DNA from: Deltaproteobacteria bacterium
Lineage (GTDB): Bacteria; Desulfobacterota; Desulfobacteria; Desulfobacterales; SURF-15
DNA: 33,332 nucleotides
Assembly (NCBI GenBank): GCA_019309565.1
Contig: JAFDFZ010000056.1
Location: 1-33,332, forward strand
Direction of reading: 5' to 3'
The translations under genes were made by a program, and so were the position numbers. Under the pieces are notes generated by a model that saw only the letters and a list, made by a program, of their open reading frames with translations, was not told the origin of the DNA and ran no database searches. Positions 1-9,431 of the stretch are shown piece after piece; position 1 is the first letter of the stretch, and every line of letters starts with the position of its first letter.

Positions 1-1
1 G

Positions 2-1108
2 ATGAAAATTGGTATCGATGCGCGTCCGCTCAGTTATCAATTAACCGGTATCGGGATATATTTAAAATCCATATTAGATGCCTTACAACAAATAGATTTA
101 AAGAACCATTATTTTCTCATTTCAAATGCATCCATAGATTGGGTTCCGAAGAATCCCAAATGGGTCAAACTCGAGGGGAGAATAAAAAGAAAACTATGCA
201 GCACCCCCTGGATGCAAACATGGGGAGCACTGCTTGGTGCCAGATTGAAAATCGACCTTTTCTGGAGCCCCCGTCATCACCTTCCTATACTATTACCCTC
301 TCGTATTAAGACGGTGTTGACGGTTCACGATATTGTACATCATTATTACCCGGATACGATGGCATGGCCCAATCTGCTTGTTGAACGCCTGCTGATGAGG
401 TGGTCAATTTCTCGATCCGATTACATTATTACCGATTCGCGATCGGTCGCATCTGAGCTTTTCAGCGCCTATAAGCTGAATGACAAGAAAATCGTAACTA
501 TATATCCTGGAATTCCTTCATTCAAAGAAGAATCCAGCAAAACAAAAGGAGAACAAACTCAACTTCCAGCCAGCTATTTCTTGTTTGTTGGTACACTTGA
601 GCCGAGAAAAAATTTCAACGCGATTCTAAAAGCGTTTGAAGAGATTAGCCCGAATCGATACGGTGTAAATCTAGTAATTGCTGGGCAAAAGGGATGGAAA
701 ACGAATCGGTTTGCCCGGATTTTAAATCAGCACCCTCAACGCCCAAACATCCATTTTTTGGGTTATGTGGCAAGAGAAAAGCTAAAACGTATTTACGAAA
801 ACGCTGTATGTTTGCTTTTCCCGTCTCTCTATGAAGGTTTTGGTTTTCCGATCCTGGAAGCAATGAAATGCGGCACCCCGGTCATTACATCCAACACCTC
901 TTGCATGCCTGAGGTTGCGGATGGCGCGGCGGTTCTTGTAGATCCCCATGACCATCGGGCATTAGCAAAGGCAATGATGGATATAATCGAAAATGACAAT
1001 CTCAAAAATCAATTGAAGATAAAAGGTCTGCAAAGAGCCAGGGAGTTTTCCTGGTTTAAATGCGCCCGTAAAACCATCCATTTGTTTGAATCCGTCGTAT
1101 CAAGTTGA
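2..1108 (+). CDS. GT4-family glycosyltransferase
   Basis: Transfers a sugar from an activated donor to a glycan acceptor at the cytoplasmic membrane face; donor and acceptor cannot be read from the sequence. The 368-residue protein has the GT-B layout: an N-terminal acceptor half beginning MKIGIDARPL, then a donor half with GTLEPRKNF and the EX7E motif EGFGFPILE (Glu278 and Glu286), followed by the CGTPVITSN loop typical of GT4 (GT1-like mannosyltransferases). The ATG at base 2 fits the normal family start, but upstream sequence is outside the window, so its RBS cannot be checked. Its TGA overlaps the TTG start of the next glycosyltransferase (TTGA), which implies translational coupling in a polysaccharide operon. 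Family assignment is firm; specificity is unknown. Confidence 0.9.
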   Translation: MKIGIDARPLSYQLTGIGIYLKSILDALQQIDLKNHYFLISNASIDWVPKNPKWVKLEGRIKRKLCSTPWMQTWGALLGARLKIDLFWSPRHHLPILLPSRIKTVLTVHDIVHHYYPDTMAWPNLLVERLLMRWSISRSDYIITDSRSVASELFSAYKLNDKKIVTIYPGIPSFKEESSKTKGEQTQLPASYFLFVGTLEPRKNFNAILKAFEEISPNRYGVNLVIAGQKGWKTNRFARILNQHPQRPNIHFLGYVAREKLKRIYENAVCLLFPSLYEGFGFPILEAMKCGTPVITSNTSCMPEVADGAAVLVDPHDHRALAKAMMDIIENDNLKNQLKIKGLQRAREFSWFKCARKTIHLFESVVSS

Positions 1109-3501
1109 AAGTACTTCAAATTTATAAAGATTATTATCCCCCTGTGAAAGGCGGTATCGAAGGCCATATCAATCAACTGGCAAATGGCCTGAAACAAAAG
1201 GGGATTGATGTGGAGGTTCTTGTATCAAACACCAGTGTAAAGTTTGAAAAAGAAATTATTGACGGAATCTCTGTAACAAAAGTTCCGCAGATCGGTCGAT
1301 TTGCATCAGCCTCTTTGAACATGACGTTTTCTTTCTGGATCAAACGACTGGGAGAGAAGGCAGATATTCTTCATTTTCATTTTCCCAATCCTACCGCAGA
1401 GATGTCTTACATGATCTCAGGAGTAAGGAAAAATGTGATTGTCACCTATCACAGCGACATTGTCCGGCAGGCACGACTTGCAAAGCTTTATGCGCCGTTT
1501 TTAAAGAAGTTCCTGGAACAAGCGAAAACAATTATTGTTACTTCTCCGAACTATCTGAAATCCTCTCCTTTTCTCTCTGAATTTCAGAACAAATGTTCGT
1601 TGATACCCTTTGGCATCGATCTCGCTGATTTTTTAATAAAACCTGATCAAAATACAAAGATTGCTCAAATTCGCTCCACCTACGGCGAGCGTATCCTTTT
1701 ATTTATCGGTCGATTCAGGTACTATAAGGGACTTCATGTTCTCATAGAAGCGATGAAGAAAATCGATAGCAAATTGTTGTTAATCGGAGCCGGTCCGATA
1801 GAAAACAGCCTCAAGCAATTGGTTCATCGCCTTCATTTGGAGGAAAAAATCGTCTTTTTAGGAGAGCTGTCAGACGAGGAGAAGATTCTTCATCTTCATG
1901 CCTGCGATGTCTTTGTTCTGCCATCCATTTTCAGAAGCGAAGCTTTTGGGATCGTACAGCTTGAAGCCATGGCCTGCTCCAAACCGGTTGTGTGCACGGA
2001 ACTTGGTACCGGCACATCTTTTGTAAATCAAAACGAAAAAACAGGATTGGTGGTATCCCCCGGCGATACTAACACTCTTGCCGACGCCATCAATCGATTG
2101 CTCAGCAAAACCAGGGTCAGGGAAGAATATGGGAAAGCCGGCTTTGAACGTGTGCAGAAATATTTTTCAAAAGAAAAGATGATTCAAAATACGATCTCGG
2201 TCTACCAGAGGGCATTACGGCAGCCCGTTATTGTTTACAGCGATCAGAGGGCAATTGGTGCGCCATGTTTTCCCGACCGTAAAATAAAAGTACTGCGAAT
2301 CATATCGCGTCTCAACATTGGCGGCCCTGCGATTCATGCTTATTTGCTGACAAAAGGACTCGACAACAACCGGTTTGAAACGATCGTTATCACAGGAAAA
2401 TTATCGTCTTTTGAAGGGGACATGAGTTATCTTTTTGATGCTCTGGACAACAAGCCCATCTTTATTCCCGATTTACAGAGAGAACTGAGCCCATGGAAGG
2501 ACCTGAAAGCCTTTGTTCAAATATTCAAAATACTTTATGAAAAACGACCGGACATTGTTCACACCCATACTACAAAGGCCGGTGCAAGTGCACGAATCGC
2601 TGTCTTTTTATACAGTCTTTTCGGGCGTAGAAAAATACGAACCGTTCATACGTTTCATGGCCATGTTTTTACCGGCTACTTCAACAGGACGGTATCATGG
2701 CTGATTGTACGGATCGAGAGGCTGCTTATGCGGTTGACCGATGTTGTCATCGCTATTAGTGAATCTCAGCAATGGGAGTTAAAGGAAAAATACCGCATTG
2801 CCCCGGCTTACAAGATAAAAACCAAGGAGCTGGGGTTCGATCTGAAGCCTTTTTTAAATAATGAGGGGAAAAAAGGAAGCTTCAGGCGTGACCTTGGCAT
2901 CAAGAACAACACTCTTCTTATTGGCATTATCGGCCGATTGGTGCCGATCAAGAACCATAAAATGTTTCTGGAGACAGCAAGGTGTTTCATCACTCGAAAT
3001 CCTGGATTGCCGGTTAAATTCGTCATCGTGGGAGATGGAGAACTGAGAAACCAGCTTAAGGCCTATGCGCGAAAGCTGAGAATAGAACCATGGGTTCTGT
3101 TTTATGGCTGGGTTAAGGATGTATCATATGTCTATTCGGATCTTGATATCCTTGCACTGACTTCATTGAATGAAGGAACTCCCGTTTCCATCATCGAAGC
3201 CATGGCATCGTCGGTGCCCGTGATCGCAACAGATGCCGGCGGTGTTGTTGATTTGATTGGAACCGGCAATGCTCCTTCATCATCCAACGGTTTCAGGGTT
3301 TGTGACCGCGGCATATTATGCAGAAAAGATGATCCCGTTGGTTTTGCTGAAGGCCTGAAATACCTGATATCCATCGATGATAGGGAAAAAAACAGGATGC
3401 TTTCGAAGGCTTGCCGTTTTGTGAAACGAAAATATTCCCACCAACGGCTTTTAAAGAATATTGAAGAGCTTTATCTCGAACTGGCGGATACCACGAATTG
3501 A
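1105..3501 (+). CDS. Double glycosyltransferase: two fused GT4 domains
   Basis: A 798-residue protein holding two complete GT4 glycosyltransferases in one reading frame. The first (about residues 1-375) starts MKVLQIYKDYYPPVKGGIE and carries the EX7E motif EAFGIVQLE (Glu279/Glu287). The second (about 395-798) restarts with KVLRIISRLNIGGPAIHAY, contains HTHTTKAGASAR and FHGHVF acceptor-side segments, and carries EGTPVSIIE (Glu690/Glu698). Both keep the catalytic and donor-binding framework, so both could be active, adding two successive sugars. No in-frame ATG, GTG or TTG with an RBS lies at the domain junction near base 2280, so this appears to be a true fusion rather than two overlapping genes. 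It starts at TTG inside the stop of the upstream gene, and its own stop overlaps the next TTG start. Typical GT4 proteins are 350-420 residues. Confidence 0.88.
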   Translation: MKVLQIYKDYYPPVKGGIEGHINQLANGLKQKGIDVEVLVSNTSVKFEKEIIDGISVTKVPQIGRFASASLNMTFSFWIKRLGEKADILHFHFPNPTAEMSYMISGVRKNVIVTYHSDIVRQARLAKLYAPFLKKFLEQAKTIIVTSPNYLKSSPFLSEFQNKCSLIPFGIDLADFLIKPDQNTKIAQIRSTYGERILLFIGRFRYYKGLHVLIEAMKKIDSKLLLIGAGPIENSLKQLVHRLHLEEKIVFLGELSDEEKILHLHACDVFVLPSIFRSEAFGIVQLEAMACSKPVVCTELGTGTSFVNQNEKTGLVVSPGDTNTLADAINRLLSKTRVREEYGKAGFERVQKYFSKEKMIQNTISVYQRALRQPVIVYSDQRAIGAPCFPDRKIKVLRIISRLNIGGPAIHAYLLTKGLDNNRFETIVITGKLSSFEGDMSYLFDALDNKPIFIPDLQRELSPWKDLKAFVQIFKILYEKRPDIVHTHTTKAGASARIAVFLYSLFGRRKIRTVHTFHGHVFTGYFNRTVSWLIVRIERLLMRLTDVVIAISESQQWELKEKYRIAPAYKIKTKELGFDLKPFLNNEGKKGSFRRDLGIKNNTLLIGIIGRLVPIKNHKMFLETARCFITRNPGLPVKFVIVGDGELRNQLKAYARKLRIEPWVLFYGWVKDVSYVYSDLDILALTSLNEGTPVSIIEAMASSVPVIATDAGGVVDLIGTGNAPSSSNGFRVCDRGILCRKDDPVGFAEGLKYLISIDDREKNRMLSKACRFVKRKYSHQRLLKNIEELYLELADTTN

Positions 3502-4649
3502 AACCAACCATACTGTTCTTGATTCGGTCTCTGGGTGTCGGTGGAACGGAAAGACAGCTATATTCCCTGATTCAGAACATTCACAAATCCGATTTCCGTT
3601 GTCATGTTTTTACCTTTGAATCCGAAGGCTTATTAATTGATCCTTTACAAAAACTTGATGTTTCTGTTTATGTGGGAGGGTTACAGAGCGGAGACGTTGT
3701 CCGAGCCTCATGGAAGTTGACTCATACAACACGGCGTATGATTTCCTGTATTTACAATATAAAGCCTAAAATTATCCATGCTTTTTTGCCTCTTGTCACA
3801 TCTATGGGGGCGTGCTTTGGACGTCTTCTAAAAGTGCCGGTGGTGATTACCAGCCGGCGCGCTTTAGCAACCCATCAGGATCGACATCCATCCCTAAAAA
3901 TGCTTGACCGCATTGCCAATCGTGCAAGCCACTGGATTACGGTAAATTCCCTTGCCATCAAAAAAGACATCATCGAGCGTAATCATGTCGATCCCTCCAA
4001 ACTTATCCTTATATATAATGGCGTTGATGTATTGCTTTATGATTCAGCTTTGTCTGAAAGAAATGCAATACGAAGGGGATTTGATCTTCATCCGGCCCGG
4101 AAGGTGGTTATTTGTGTCGCAAACCTGATCCATTACAAGGGTCATTCAGACCTGCTACAGGCAGCAAGTCTTGTTGTTGAGCGTGAGCCTGATTCCATTT
4201 TTCTTATTGTGGGAGAGGATCGGGGAATTCAGAAGAATCTCGAACAGCAGATTTCCTCGCTGGGGCTGCACAGACACGTGAGGCTTTTAGGATGCCGGCT
4301 GGACATTCCACGGCTGCTGGCAGCCAGCGATGTTTCGGTCGTACCTTCCCATGAAGAGGGATTTTCCAACTTTATTCTGGAATCGATGGCTGCGGGGCTT
4401 CCGGTGGTTGCAACAAATGTCGGAGGTAATCCGGAAGCTATCATTTCGGGAAAAACCGGCTGGCTTGTACCGCCACGCAACCCGACGGCGCTGGCAAACA
4501 AGATAGTTGATCTGCTGCAGGATCCAAACAAGGCAAAACAATGGGGGGCGAAGGGTAAGAAAAGAGTCCAGGAACTGTTCCCTTTGGAAAAGATGGTACA
4601 GGGGTATCTTAAGCTTTACAAAGAAGCGCTAAGTTGCAAGAGGGTTTAA
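3498..4649 (+). CDS. GT4-family glycosyltransferase
   Basis: A 383-residue GT-B glycosyltransferase, third in the cluster. The N-terminal half has the GGTERQLYSLI segment common in polysaccharide GT4 enzymes (the loop after strand 1). The donor half has the EX7E motif EGFSNFILE (Glu287/Glu295) and the following AAGLPVVATNVGGNPEAI stretch. It starts at TTG (3498), overlapping the TGA of the fused glycosyltransferase by four bases, so translation is probably coupled. There is no signal peptide or membrane segment, so it should act in the cytoplasm on a lipid-linked acceptor. Sugar donor and linkage cannot be inferred. The next gene, an asparagine-synthase-type amidotransferase, begins 42 bases downstream, as is common in O-antigen and exopolysaccharide loci. 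Confidence 0.9.
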   Translation: MKPTILFLIRSLGVGGTERQLYSLIQNIHKSDFRCHVFTFESEGLLIDPLQKLDVSVYVGGLQSGDVVRASWKLTHTTRRMISCIYNIKPKIIHAFLPLVTSMGACFGRLLKVPVVITSRRALATHQDRHPSLKMLDRIANRASHWITVNSLAIKKDIIERNHVDPSKLILIYNGVDVLLYDSALSERNAIRRGFDLHPARKVVICVANLIHYKGHSDLLQAASLVVEREPDSIFLIVGEDRGIQKNLEQQISSLGLHRHVRLLGCRLDIPRLLAASDVSVVPSHEEGFSNFILESMAAGLPVVATNVGGNPEAIISGKTGWLVPPRNPTALANKIVDLLQDPNKAKQWGAKGKKRVQELFPLEKMVQGYLKLYKEALSCKRV

Positions 4650-4691
4650 GAAAATATTCAGTGAAAATGATTATGGGATACGCTATACAAT

Positions 4692-6623
4692 ATGTGTGGA
4701 ATTGCCGGATTTTTTTGTTCAAAAGATTTTAGGAGACTCAAAGATTCACTTCTTCAGGCATCTTTGTTGTTATCCCACAGGGGCCCGGATGATTCGGGCC
4801 TTTTTTTTGACAACAGGGCAGGGGTAGGGCTGGCGCACAGAAGATTGTCGGTTATCGATTTGACAACCAGGGGACGACAGCCGATGGGAACGGAAGACGG
4901 CAGAATCCACATCGTATATAACGGTGAGGTATATAATTTCAAACAGATCCGAAGATCGCTCCAACAGCAAGGTTATTCATTCCAAAGCGCAAGCGATACG
5001 GAAGTCATTCTTAAAGCATACCGGCAATGGGGTATTCAATGTTTTGAGAAATTTGTGGGAATGTTCGCACTGGCTATCTGGGATGCACGAAGGCAATCTC
5101 TTTTGCTGGTCAGGGATCGTTTAGGAATAAAACCGATCTATTACTATCATAATAAAGGCGTTTTTCTTTTTGCTTCTGAGCTTAAGGCATTGATGGCTTT
5201 TTATGTCTTCTCAAAGGAAATCGATCCGGAAGCACTCTCCCTATTCCTTCATTATCAATATGTTCCGAGCCCGAAGACCATTTTTAAATCCACCTTTAAA
5301 CTGATGCCCGGTCAATACTTGATCATTTCCGGTCAGAATAGATTTTACGATCGTTTCTGGAAACTTGACAATAATTCGAACAGCTCAAAGATCGATCGAT
5401 TGGATGAAGAAAGAGCGGTCGTGGAGCTCGACATGCTGCTGGGCCAGGCCGTATCGGACCGGATGGTAAGTGATGTACCTCTGGGAGCGCTTCTTAGCGG
5501 CGGCATTGATTCTTCCCTTGTTGTTGCAATGATGCAAAGGGCGACATCTTCTGCGGTGAAAACGTTTAGTATCGGATTTGAAGACAAAGCATACAATGAG
5601 GCCCCTTGGGCCGCCCGGGTTGCGAAACATCTGGGAGCCGATCACACAGAGCTATACGTGACGCCTGATGAATCCATGAAGGTGATTCCAAGATTGCCTG
5701 AAATATACGATGAACCGTTCGCCGACTCGTCCGCAGTACCAACGGTCTTGGTTTGCCTTCTGGCAAGATCAAAAGTAACGGTCGCGCTTTCAGGAGATGG
5801 GGGAGATGAACAGTTCGCCGGTTATGTACGCTACTGGATGACACAGTTTGTTGCGCATGGTCTTAGCCGTCTTCCTGGCTCGATTCGGCGTATCATCTCA
5901 AGCGCATCAAAAGCAATTCCTTTCTCCTGGGTTGAACAATGCTATCTTCCTCTTCGCGATCATCTTTCGCAGCGATTTCATGTCTCCAACTTCCAGGATA
6001 AATGGCAAAAGCTGGTTCAATTGATGAGATGCCGGGAAATTCAGGAAATTTACAGGATGATGATCTGTCTGTGGACAAAGGAAGAGATTTTGAGATTGAC
6101 CGGTCTTGAGATACCAGGAAGTGAATATGAACGCGTATTTGAAGAAACCACGAGTTGTTCTACTCTATCCAGGCTTATGCAGGTTGATTTAAGAACCTAT
6201 CTTCCGGACGCCATGCTCACAAAAGTGGATCGGGCCAGTATGGCATGTGGTCTTGAGGTTCGGGTTCCGTTTTTAGACCATCGGGTGGTGAGATTCTCTT
6301 CCATGCTTTCTGATGATTTGAAATACAGAAACGGTACCGGCAAATATTTACTGAAAAAAGTTCTGGCCAAATATCTCCCGACCGGGCTGTTTGAAAGACC
6401 CAAGATGGGATTCGGCATTCCCGTTGGATTGTGGCTGCGAGGAAAACTAAAGCCATTGCTGCTGGATTATCTTTCGGTTGATCGTCTTAAGAAAGAGGGG
6501 GTGTTCGATGCATCTTTCGTTTATGAAAAGGTAACCGAACACCTTTCAGGCAGGATCAATCACCAGCACAGGCTCTGGGCGTTGTTGATCTGGGAGATGT
6601 GGAAAGAGCGATGGCTGAGGTGA
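4692..6623 (+). CDS. asnB: Asparagine synthase (glutamine-hydrolysing) / amidotransferase
   Basis: The family makes asparagine from aspartate, ATP and glutamine; relatives in polysaccharide clusters may instead amidate a sugar or other carboxylate. The 643-residue protein begins MCGIAGFF, so Cys2 is the class II glutaminase nucleophile after Met removal; RLSVIDL and the NGEVYN motif complete the N-terminal Ntn domain (to about residue 210). The synthetase domain holds the ATP pyrophosphatase loop SGGIDSS at 269-275 and the later SGDGGDEQFAGY and VDRASMACGLEVRVPFLD segments. All key residues are present and length matches the asnB family. It follows three glycosyltransferases on the same strand, so a role in modifying the polysaccharide is as likely as general asparagine supply. 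Confidence 0.9.
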   Translation: MCGIAGFFCSKDFRRLKDSLLQASLLLSHRGPDDSGLFFDNRAGVGLAHRRLSVIDLTTRGRQPMGTEDGRIHIVYNGEVYNFKQIRRSLQQQGYSFQSASDTEVILKAYRQWGIQCFEKFVGMFALAIWDARRQSLLLVRDRLGIKPIYYYHNKGVFLFASELKALMAFYVFSKEIDPEALSLFLHYQYVPSPKTIFKSTFKLMPGQYLIISGQNRFYDRFWKLDNNSNSSKIDRLDEERAVVELDMLLGQAVSDRMVSDVPLGALLSGGIDSSLVVAMMQRATSSAVKTFSIGFEDKAYNEAPWAARVAKHLGADHTELYVTPDESMKVIPRLPEIYDEPFADSSAVPTVLVCLLARSKVTVALSGDGGDEQFAGYVRYWMTQFVAHGLSRLPGSIRRIISSASKAIPFSWVEQCYLPLRDHLSQRFHVSNFQDKWQKLVQLMRCREIQEIYRMMICLWTKEEILRLTGLEIPGSEYERVFEETTSCSTLSRLMQVDLRTYLPDAMLTKVDRASMACGLEVRVPFLDHRVVRFSSMLSDDLKYRNGTGKYLLKKVLAKYLPTGLFERPKMGFGIPVGLWLRGKLKPLLLDYLSVDRLKKEGVFDASFVYEKVTEHLSGRINHQHRLWALLIWEMWKERWLR

Positions 6624-6653
6624 GTAAGGAATAGAATGTTAAGTTGGAAATAG

Positions 6654-7865
6654 ATGATGAGCCATCAAAACCATACAAGAATCGAAACACTGATCAGAAA
6701 AGGGGTGAGAATCCCCAACCCCTTAAGTATCGAAATCGGTGAAGAAGTGGATTTAGACAGGATTTCAGCAACCGGGGTTATCATTCATTCGGGATGCAGG
6801 ATTTTTGGCAGCTCAACCCTTATTCTTCGAGATGTCACACTGGGCGATCAGGGCCCTGTTACGATCAAAAACTGCCAGCTTGGGCCCGATGTCCAACTGC
6901 ATGGCGGGTTTTTCCGGGAAGCGGTTTTCCTTGAAGGGGCCGAGATGGGCCCCAATGCTCTCGTAAGAGAAGGCACCATACTGGAGGAGAAGGCAAATGC
7001 CGCCCATTGCGTTGGTTTAAAACAAACAATCCTGTTTCCTTTTGTCACGCTGGGAAGCCTGATCAATTTTTGTGATTGACATTTTAATTACACACCCAAT
7101 CAAGATAAGGCAACACCTTCTCTTTTAGGGGATGTACCCAGGGGGGTGATGCTGGATCAGCCGCCCATTTTCCTGGGAGGGCAGGGGGGGATTGTGGGGC
7201 CTTGCCGGCTTGCTTTCGGCACTGTAACGGCTGCCGGGATCATCTGTAGAAAAGATGAACTGCGCCCGGAAAGATTGCTGTATGGTGATGGAACCAGGAG
7301 CGGAAACATACCCTTTATCAGGGGAATGGTTCCTGATGTTAGAAGAATTACTATAAACAATATTATATACATCGCCAATTTAATTGCGCTCAGGCAATGG
7401 TATTACAAGGTGCGTGTGCTTTTCATTTCGGACGATTTCCCCGATGCGTTGTACCATGGACTCGTTCACAAACTGATCATGGCAATGGAAGAAAGGTTGG
7501 TTCGGTTTGAATACTTTTGCCGCATGGTAACCGAAAGTATCGGAGCCGAGGGAAAATCTGAAGAAAACGGCTACAGCCAAAAAATAGAGCTTTTTCGAAA
7601 TCAGCCCCGGCTGGATGCCTGCCTTCGTCAGAGTTCGGAATACGAAGGCGATCACTCGTTGCGAGATTCGTTTTTGCAAGCGATCACCAGCAGCATCAGA
7701 ACCTGTGGAAAAGACTACATATCTGTGATACAAGGGCTTGGTGATCATGAAAAAAAGCTTGGGACTCAATGGTTGCAAGGTATTGTGGATGATGTCTTTT
7801 CCAGGGCAATGAGCATTATACCTTCTTTTGGAGAAACCGGGCATCACCGCGGCTGTAATACGTGA
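6654..7865 (+). pseudogene. Left-handed beta-helix (GlmU-tail-like) protein interrupted by in-frame TGA
   Basis: One reading frame spans 6654-7865 but is cut by TGA at 7077-7079, giving pieces of 141 and about 260 codons. The first piece shows hexapeptide-type turns (GVIIHSGCRIFGSSTLI, GPNALVREGTILEE) and ends LGSLINFCD; in the same frame after the stop it resumes HFNYTPNQDKATPSLLGDVP and continues through QPPIFLGGQGGIVGPCRLAFGT into an alpha-helical tail. From memory of the family (often annotated UDP-N-acetylglucosamine pyrophosphorylase-like), about 20 residues including a GGTSRK...HSEVGSSYI stretch should lie between FCD and HFNYTP. The break thus looks like an in-frame deletion that created the stop. 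Its position before glmM suggests a link to nucleotide sugars. It is most likely inactive; the downstream half has no plausible start of its own. Confidence 0.72.
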
Positions 7866-7872
7866 TCACGTA
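7859..7872. repeat. 14-bp perfect palindrome
   Basis: TACGTGATCACGTA is perfectly self-complementary and covers the TGA stop (7863-7865) of the broken beta-helix gene. It has no loop and no following T-run, so it is not a classical terminator. It could be a dimeric regulator site, but no second copy was seen in the window. Confidence 0.4.
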
Positions 7873-8037
7873 GTATTGGATTTTTGAAGAACTCGACCTC
7901 GCTTGCACTCGGGACTCAGACAGCTTCAATTTTTACGCTCCATTAACCCATAGGTATCCGTTTAATACGCGGTATTTGTGAGTTTTAACCCTGAACGCGG
8001 AACGATGAACCGCTCAACCTAGGTGACTATAATTTCC

Positions 8038-9417
8038 ATGAAAAGACTCTTTGGAACAGATGGCATTCGGGGTGTGGCAAACAGGTACCCCATGACCGTT
8101 GAAATGGCTGTAAACATTGGCAGGGCTACCGTAGCATTTTTTATGAGCAACGATACGGAAAAAAGAATTGTGGTTGGCAAGGATACCCGTCTTTCGGGGG
8201 ATATGCTTGAGAGCGCATTGGTGGCGGGCATCTGTTCGGCAGGAGCGGATGCACACTGCGTCGGTATTCTTCCAACCCCGGGGATTGCATATTTAGCTGG
8301 CGCTGCAGGAGCCTCTGGTGGAATAGTTATTTCCGCATCTCATAATCCGTTTTATGATAATGGAATCAAAATCTTTAAGAAGGATGGGTTCAAGCTTTCA
8401 GATAAGGAAGAGATGCATTTTGAGAAGATCCTTTTCGATGAACGCCCTGGGCATAAATGCAACCATCTGCGAGATACAGGCAGGGTTCAAGCCATAGACC
8501 GGGCTTACAGGCAGTATCAGTCGTTCCTTTTGAAACGATTTCCAAAAGATTTCTCCCTTAAAGGTTTTAAGGTGGTGCTGGACTGTTCCCATGGGGCCAC
8601 TTACCGCGTTGCGCCGGAGTTATTCAAGCGGCTGGGGGCGGATATCATTCCCATGAATGTTTCACCTAACGGAAGAAATATCAACGATAGCTGCGGCTCT
8701 CAATACCTGACGGCAATTCGCAGAGAGGTAACCGAAAAGAAGGCGGATCTTGGGCTTGCGTTTGATGGAGACGGGGATCGTGTTGTGGCAGTGGATGAAA
8801 ACGGTCAGGCTGTAACCGGTGATCAGATCCTTGCTATTTGTGCAAGCTATATGAAAACCCGGGGAAAACTGAAGGGAAATCGCGTGGTGAGCACGGTTAT
8901 GAGCAATTTCGGTCTGGGAGCGGCACTGGAAGCTCTGGGAATCGAGCATGTCATCGCAGATGTTGGGGATCGTTATGTGCTGGAAAAAATGTTTGAAACA
9001 GATGCGGTTCTGGGTGGTGAAGATTCGGGGCATATCATCTTTCTTGAAGATCATACAACCGGAGACGGGATACTGGCGGGATTAAAACTGATGGAAGTCA
9101 TGCGGGAAGGAGCCAAATCCCTGTCTCAGCTAAGTGCCATCATGACTGTTTATCCACAGGTTCTGATAAATGTTGAGGTTGGCTGCAAGCCTGACCTTCA
9201 AGCGAATCCGTCAATCTTAGAAGCGATCACATCTGCTGAAAACAAGCTTCAGGGAAGGGGAAGGGTGCTTGTTCGTTATTCAGGAACCCAGCCTCTTTGC
9301 CGAATAATGGTAGAATCACCGGACGCTGCGGAAACAAAAAAGTATGCTCAAGCAATCGCAGCGGTTGTCAAAAAAACCATTGGGAAAAATTCCCATGAGA
9401 ATTTTTCCAATGATTAA
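8038..9417 (+). CDS. glmM: Phosphoglucosamine mutase
   Basis: Interconverts glucosamine-6-phosphate and glucosamine-1-phosphate in the cytoplasm, on the way to UDP-GlcNAc for peptidoglycan and LPS. The protein (459 residues from this start) opens KRLFGTDGIRG, the GlmM signature. Ser101 in ISASHNP is the phosphorylated catalytic serine; DGDGDR (Asp243/245/247) binds the metal; GGEDSGH is the sugar loop. The phosphate-binding loop near the C terminus reads RYSGTQP where the usual form is R-x-SGTEP. The ATG at 8038 is preferred over an in-frame GTG at 8023 because that GTG lies inside a good Shine-Dalgarno AGGTGA (8021-8026) placed 11 bases before the ATG. The gene is convergent with the BI-1 gene, with a shared hairpin at its stop. 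Confidence 0.95.
   Translation: MKRLFGTDGIRGVANRYPMTVEMAVNIGRATVAFFMSNDTEKRIVVGKDTRLSGDMLESALVAGICSAGADAHCVGILPTPGIAYLAGAAGASGGIVISASHNPFYDNGIKIFKKDGFKLSDKEEMHFEKILFDERPGHKCNHLRDTGRVQAIDRAYRQYQSFLLKRFPKDFSLKGFKVVLDCSHGATYRVAPELFKRLGADIIPMNVSPNGRNINDSCGSQYLTAIRREVTEKKADLGLAFDGDGDRVVAVDENGQAVTGDQILAICASYMKTRGKLKGNRVVSTVMSNFGLGAALEALGIEHVIADVGDRYVLEKMFETDAVLGGEDSGHIIFLEDHTTGDGILAGLKLMEVMREGAKSLSQLSAIMTVYPQVLINVEVGCKPDLQANPSILEAITSAENKLQGRGRVLVRYSGTQPLCRIMVESPDAAETKKYAQAIAAVVKKTIGKNSHENFSND
9369..9412. terminator. Bidirectional hairpin terminator, glmM / BI-1 gene
   Basis: A 14-bp stem (9378-9392 with 9399-9412, one bulged G) closes a six-base loop. On the minus strand the stem is followed by seven consecutive T (bases 9375-9369 complemented), a strong intrinsic terminator for the BI-1 gene. 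On the plus strand a T-rich tract (about 9421-9436) follows after some ten bases, so it may also stop glmM transcription. The stem overlaps the last codons of glmM, whose TAA is at 9415. Confidence 0.75.
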
Positions 9418-9431
9418 CACACTTCTTATTT

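Noticed and set aside
7077-7079. TGA read as selenocysteine in the beta-helix protein
   Set aside because: Selenoproteins occur in sulfate reducers, but the residue would fall where the family has a longer conserved segment, no Cys/Sec redox context is visible, and I see no clear SECIS-like hairpin just downstream. A deletion explains it better.
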